Below, piece after piece: positions 31,886 through 34,899 of a DNA stretch of 34,899 bases. This DNA is from Anaerolineae bacterium. Lineage in GTDB: Bacteria; Chloroflexota; Anaerolineae; Aggregatilineales; Phototrophicaceae. A program made the position numbers and the translations under genes. The first letter of the stretch is position 1. Each line of letters starts with the position of its first letter. Under the pieces are notes generated by a model. The model worked only from the letters and a program-made list of their open reading frames with translations, was not told the DNA's origin and ran no database searches. The DNA is taken from NCBI GenBank assembly GCA_019912965.1, contig JAIOHM010000088.1:1-34899 (forward strand), given 5' to 3'.

Positions 31886-31918
31886 TGGTAGGGGCGACCG
31901 GGACGGTTGCCCCTACCA
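31886..31918. repeat. GTAGGGGC-type hairpin repeat, copy D, within the iron operon
   Basis: TGGTAGGGGC (31886-31895) pairs with GCCCCTACCA (31909-31918). A G-T pair and ACCG/CGGT extend it to 15 bp around a GGA loop. It lies between the binding-protein and permease genes, where such hairpins often protect the 3' end of the upstream message and lower expression of the next gene. Confidence 0.7.
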
Positions 31919-31944
31919 GAAAAATCGTAAGAATAGGGTTCTAA

Positions 31945-33567
31945 ATGCAGATTTCGCAGACTGTCCGTAACACCATCACACTCCGCGTGCCGTTGAGCTT
32001 TCCGGCGCGTTTTCCATTCCGGCTGCCGTCACTCCTTCAGACCATTACCATACTGATCGTCGTACTGGTGTCCCTGCCACTCGTCTATCTGGTGGTGCGG
32101 GCGCTGGGTGCCGGACAGGAAGGACTGGAATACCTGCTGAATATTCGGACGCTCAATGTGGTTGTGAACAGTCTGCTTTTGACCGCTGCCGTTGTGACCG
32201 CCGCTGCGCTGATTGGAATCCCTTTCGCATGGCTGACGACCCGCACCAATTTACCGCTGCGCCGCTTCTGGTTGGTGGGCGGTCTGCTGACGCTGGTCAT
32301 TCCGTCGTACATTGGCGCGATGATGTATATCGCCGCTTTTGGCCCGCGCGGCCTGCTGCAATCGCTGCTTGAGCCGTTGGGCATCACCGAAATCCCGTCG
32401 ATTTACGGTTTCTGGGGCGCATTTCTGGCGATCACCCTGTTCACCTATCCATACGTGGTTTTGCCCGTGCGGGCGGCGCTGCTCAATATGGATCCCGCGC
32501 TGGAAGAATCCGCGCGCAGCCTCGGCTTAAGCCGCTGGAAGGTATTCTTTCGCATCACCCTGCCACAGCTTCGCCCTGCTTTAGCTTCCGGGATGCTGCT
32601 GACCGCCCTTTATACTTTAAGTGACTTCGGCGCAGTATCCCTGATGAAATACGACGCCTTCACCCGCGTTATTTATATGCAATACACCAGTTCGTTTGAC
32701 CGTCACCGCGCCGCGATTCTGTCGCTGGTGCTGGTGGCTGTAACCGTCGGTTTGATCGTGCTGGAACGCCGTGCCGCCAGCAAACATCGCAATTATCGTA
32801 TCGGTGTGGGCTGTCAGCGGCAGATCGCTCCAACCCCCTTGGGCAAATGGCGCGTTCCGGCGCTGATTTTCTGCGGGACTCTGGTGCTCGTCGGGGTAGT
32901 GACTCCGGTAGCGGTGCTGGGCTTCTGGTTCATCAATGGTGCAGGCGAAAAATCGGTTGAACTGCTGCAACCTGCCCTCAACACTATCAGTGCCGGAGGT
33001 GTGACCGCACTGGTTGTTGGTCTGGTCGCGCTGCCGCCCGCGCTACTTTCCACGCGCACAGGTTCACGCTTCAATCGCTGGCTGGTGCAGTTTGCCTATC
33101 TTGGCAATGTGCTGCCGGGGCTGGTGGTGGCGCTGGCGCTGGTGTTCTTCGCCGCCAATTATCTGCCTGCACTTTACCAGACCTTCCCGATGCTGATTTT
33201 AGGCTACAGCACCCGCTTTCTGCCCCTGAGCATTGGCACAACTTCCAGCGCATTGACGCAGATCAACCCGCGCTTTGAAGAAATCGGGCGGAGCATGGGC
33301 TTGCGTCCGTGGCAGGTGATGCTGCGGATTACAGCACCGCTGGCGCGCGGCGGCATTCTGGCAGGTATGGCACTGGTCTTTTTAAGCGCCATGAAAGAAC
33401 TGCCCACCACACTGCTGCTCTCACCAACTGGTTTTGAAACCCTGCCAACCGAAATCTGGACTGCCCATGCACAGGTACAGATGTCCCGGTTAGGTGGGCC
33501 ATCACTGCTGCTGATCGTGGTATCGGCGCTGTCGCTGTTCATCATGCTCCGACAGGAAAAAAACTAA
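31945..33567 (+). CDS. fbpB: Ferric iron ABC transporter permease
   Basis: Integral membrane protein of 540 residues with about 12 helices, formed from two fused permease halves as is usual for FbpB/SfuB. Each half has an EAA loop that docks with the ATPase: EESARSLGLSRWKVFFRITL (about 191-210) and EEIGRSMGLRPWQVMLRITA (about 447-466). It starts at an ATG 87 bases after the binding-protein gene. The hairpin repeat in that gap may set the ratio of the two proteins. The ATPase gene follows after 9 bases. Confidence 0.93.
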   Translation: MQISQTVRNTITLRVPLSFPARFPFRLPSLLQTITILIVVLVSLPLVYLVVRALGAGQEGLEYLLNIRTLNVVVNSLLLTAAVVTAAALIGIPFAWLTTRTNLPLRRFWLVGGLLTLVIPSYIGAMMYIAAFGPRGLLQSLLEPLGITEIPSIYGFWGAFLAITLFTYPYVVLPVRAALLNMDPALEESARSLGLSRWKVFFRITLPQLRPALASGMLLTALYTLSDFGAVSLMKYDAFTRVIYMQYTSSFDRHRAAILSLVLVAVTVGLIVLERRAASKHRNYRIGVGCQRQIAPTPLGKWRVPALIFCGTLVLVGVVTPVAVLGFWFINGAGEKSVELLQPALNTISAGGVTALVVGLVALPPALLSTRTGSRFNRWLVQFAYLGNVLPGLVVALALVFFAANYLPALYQTFPMLILGYSTRFLPLSIGTTSSALTQINPRFEEIGRSMGLRPWQVMLRITAPLARGGILAGMALVFLSAMKELPTTLLLSPTGFETLPTEIWTAHAQVQMSRLGGPSLLLIVVSALSLFIMLRQEKN

Positions 33568-33576
33568 CTGTTCGCC

Positions 33577-34602
33577 ATGCCCAATCCACTTGAAATTGCC
33601 CATCTTTCGAAAACCTATCAGGGCACATCGGTGCTTCGGGATGTCAGCCTCTCGGTACGTGCTGGACAGATTGTGGCGCTGCTGGGGCCAAGCGGCTGTG
33701 GCAAAACTACTACCCTGCGCCTGATCGCCGGTTTTGAATGGCCTGATAGCGGCACGATTGTGATCAACGGGCGTGAGGTCGCCTCGGAATCGGTGCGCGT
33801 TCCAGCAGAAGATCGGCGCGTCGGCATGGTGTTTCAGGAATACGCGCTTTTTCCGCATCTCTCGGCAGCCGATAACATCACTTTTGGATTAAAAGGCAGC
33901 AGCCGCGAGAAGCAGACCCGCGCGGCGGAAATGCTGGCGTTGGTTGCTTTGCCGGATGTTGCCGACCGGATGCCCTATAACCTTTCCGGCGGGCAGCAGC
34001 AGCGCATTGCCCTCGCCCGCGCTTTAGCCCCTCAACCGGATATTCTGCTGCTGGATGAACCCTTCTCTAATCTGGATGCAGCCTTGCGCGGTCAGGTACG
34101 CACCGAAGTACGCTCCATCCTCAAGCAAGCGGGGATCACCTGTGTATTTGTGACTCACGATCAGGAAGAAGCCCTCAGCCTTGCCGATGAAGTCGCGGTG
34201 ATGATGAACGGACGCGTTGCCCAGATTGCCACACCTCAACAGCTTTACCACTATCCTGCATCACAGGAAGTCGCAGCCTTCGTCGGTGAAGCCAATTTCC
34301 TGCCCGGTGAAGCTCATGGCGAAACGGTCGAATGCGTTTTAGGTCGTTTGCCGTTGGATAAACCCGCGTATGGTGCGGTTACGGTGTTGATACGCCCCGA
34401 ATGGCTGCGGCTCAGTCATGGCGATTCGCAAGCCGTTATTACGTGGCGGGAATTTTATGGCCATGACCAGCGCATCGGCATTCGGCTTGCTGACGGCACA
34501 ACGCTGGTTGTGCGGAGCGACGCCAGCGATGATTATGCGGTGGGCGAATCGGTTGGGGTGCATGTGCCTGTCACCGTTCGTTCATTCCCGCGTGAAATAT
34601 AA
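33577..34602 (+). CDS. fbpC: Ferric iron ABC transporter ATP-binding protein
   Basis: Cytoplasmic ATPase of 341 residues that drives iron uptake. Walker A GPSGCGKTT (37-45), Q-loop VFQEYALFPHL, signature LSGGQQQR (136-143), Walker B ILLLDEP with catalytic E161, and the H-loop His in VFVTHDQEE. The C-terminal 100 residues form an OB-like regulatory domain (TOBE type; EANFLPGEAHG, AVTVLIRPEWLRL). It starts 9 bases after the permease stop codon and is the last gene of the operon. No clear terminator follows. Confidence 0.94.
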   Translation: MPNPLEIAHLSKTYQGTSVLRDVSLSVRAGQIVALLGPSGCGKTTTLRLIAGFEWPDSGTIVINGREVASESVRVPAEDRRVGMVFQEYALFPHLSAADNITFGLKGSSREKQTRAAEMLALVALPDVADRMPYNLSGGQQQRIALARALAPQPDILLLDEPFSNLDAALRGQVRTEVRSILKQAGITCVFVTHDQEEALSLADEVAVMMNGRVAQIATPQQLYHYPASQEVAAFVGEANFLPGEAHGETVECVLGRLPLDKPAYGAVTVLIRPEWLRLSHGDSQAVITWREFYGHDQRIGIRLADGTTLVVRSDASDDYAVGESVGVHVPVTVRSFPREI

Positions 34603-34712
34603 ATTCATACGATTCAAAATGGGCAAAATTGCCGTAGGGATTGTCGGCGGGAATGAGGGAGGGAGGCATGTCGCAAGTGTCATTGTCGGCGGTAGGGACG
34701 GGAAGCGCCGTA

Positions 34713-34775
34713 GTGTGCAGCGGCTACAGGGGAGGATGCCGCCGCTTTGTCGGTATTGGCGGTGTGCAGCGGCTA
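34713..34775 (+). repeat. Direct repeat GTGTGCAGCGGCTA
   Basis: The 14-bp sequence occurs at 34713-34726 and 34762-34775, 49 bp apart. A second repeated word, ATTGTCGGCGG, occurs at 34640 and 34682. This non-coding tail (34603-34899) has no convincing gene; a plus-strand open frame at 34641-34847 is low-complexity and probably chance. Confidence 0.6.
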
Positions 34776-34800
34776 GACGGGATGTTGGCGCTGTCAATTG

Positions 34801-34849
34801 GTGCTAGGTGCGAAGTGCCAGGTGCCAGGTTCATAGTTCCAAGTTAGTG
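34801..34849 (+). repeat. Degenerate 7-bp tandem repeat (GTGCCAG-like)
   Basis: Seven consecutive 7-base units begin with GT: GTGCTAG, GTGCGAA, GTGCCAG, GTGCCAG, GTTCATA, GTTCCAA, GTTAGTG. After a phase break, similar words continue towards the window end (GTTGCCA and GTTTCCA near 34869-34882). Heptanucleotide repeats of this kind are known between genes of filamentous bacteria, mainly cyanobacteria. Confidence 0.6.
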
Positions 34850-34899
34850 TTAGGCGCATAGTTTTTGGTTGCCAGTTTCCAGAAAAATACGGGATAGAC

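Noticed and set aside
34641..34847. Plus-strand frame of 68 codons at the right edge
   Set aside because: Made of low-complexity repeat sequence, with no ribosome site.
1..34899. CRISPR array, rRNA genes, insertion-sequence transposases
   Set aside because: No regularly spaced identical repeats, no rRNA-like stretches and no transposase frames were seen.

Overview
The window looks like chromosomal DNA of a filamentous, monoderm-type bacterium of the Chloroflexota (Anaerolineae-like). This is inferred from gene content and not proven: a MalT-type LuxR regulator, YVTN and kelch propellers, a PPC-domain protein, secreted proteins without lipoboxes, Thr-Pro-rich linkers, and a WD40-GTPase-TIR giant protein. 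By eye, the DNA left of the tRNA-Lys gene (about 12.8 kb) is less GC-rich than the DNA to its right.

Left part (1-9.9 kb): a NarL-type sensor kinase cut by the window edge; a membrane-anchored LysM L,D-transpeptidase; an ATC-hydrolase-like protein followed by a DUF2085-like membrane protein; a secreted beta-propeller protein with a duplicated methionine-rich insert and a conserved C-terminal domain of unknown role; and a 898-residue MalT/LuxR-type ATP-dependent regulator.

Integrase module (10.1-12.9 kb): an XRE repressor diverges from two small genes and a large serine recombinase, across an AT-rich operator-like region. The recombinase reading frame runs straight through the tRNA-Lys(TTT) gene and its terminator on the other strand. 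This looks like an integrative element, or the remains of one, attached at the 3' end of the tRNA gene. I did not find the second attachment site.

Middle part (13.1-22.3 kb): a UPF0173 metallo-hydrolase, a GH16-like protein lacking one of the three usual catalytic acids, a small membrane protein, and a GH2 beta-mannosidase. Then, on the minus strand, comes a 997-residue protein that joins a WD40 propeller, a Ras/Roc-like GTPase, a winged-helix-like linker, a zinc ribbon and a C-terminal TIR domain. It diverges from a receiver-histidine kinase hybrid. This pair is the best candidate for an uncharacterised signalling, immune or cell-death system.

Right part (22.3-34.9 kb): a run of minus-strand genes for anchored or secreted proteins (kelch, TPR-like, Met-rich secreted protein, PPC protein, two tandem paralogues of unknown function, a ParB-fold protein), with rsmI embedded in it. 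A plus-strand fbpABC-type ferric iron ABC transporter operon follows. GTAGGGGC-type hairpin repeats recur between genes here, and the window ends in a degenerate 7-bp tandem repeat.
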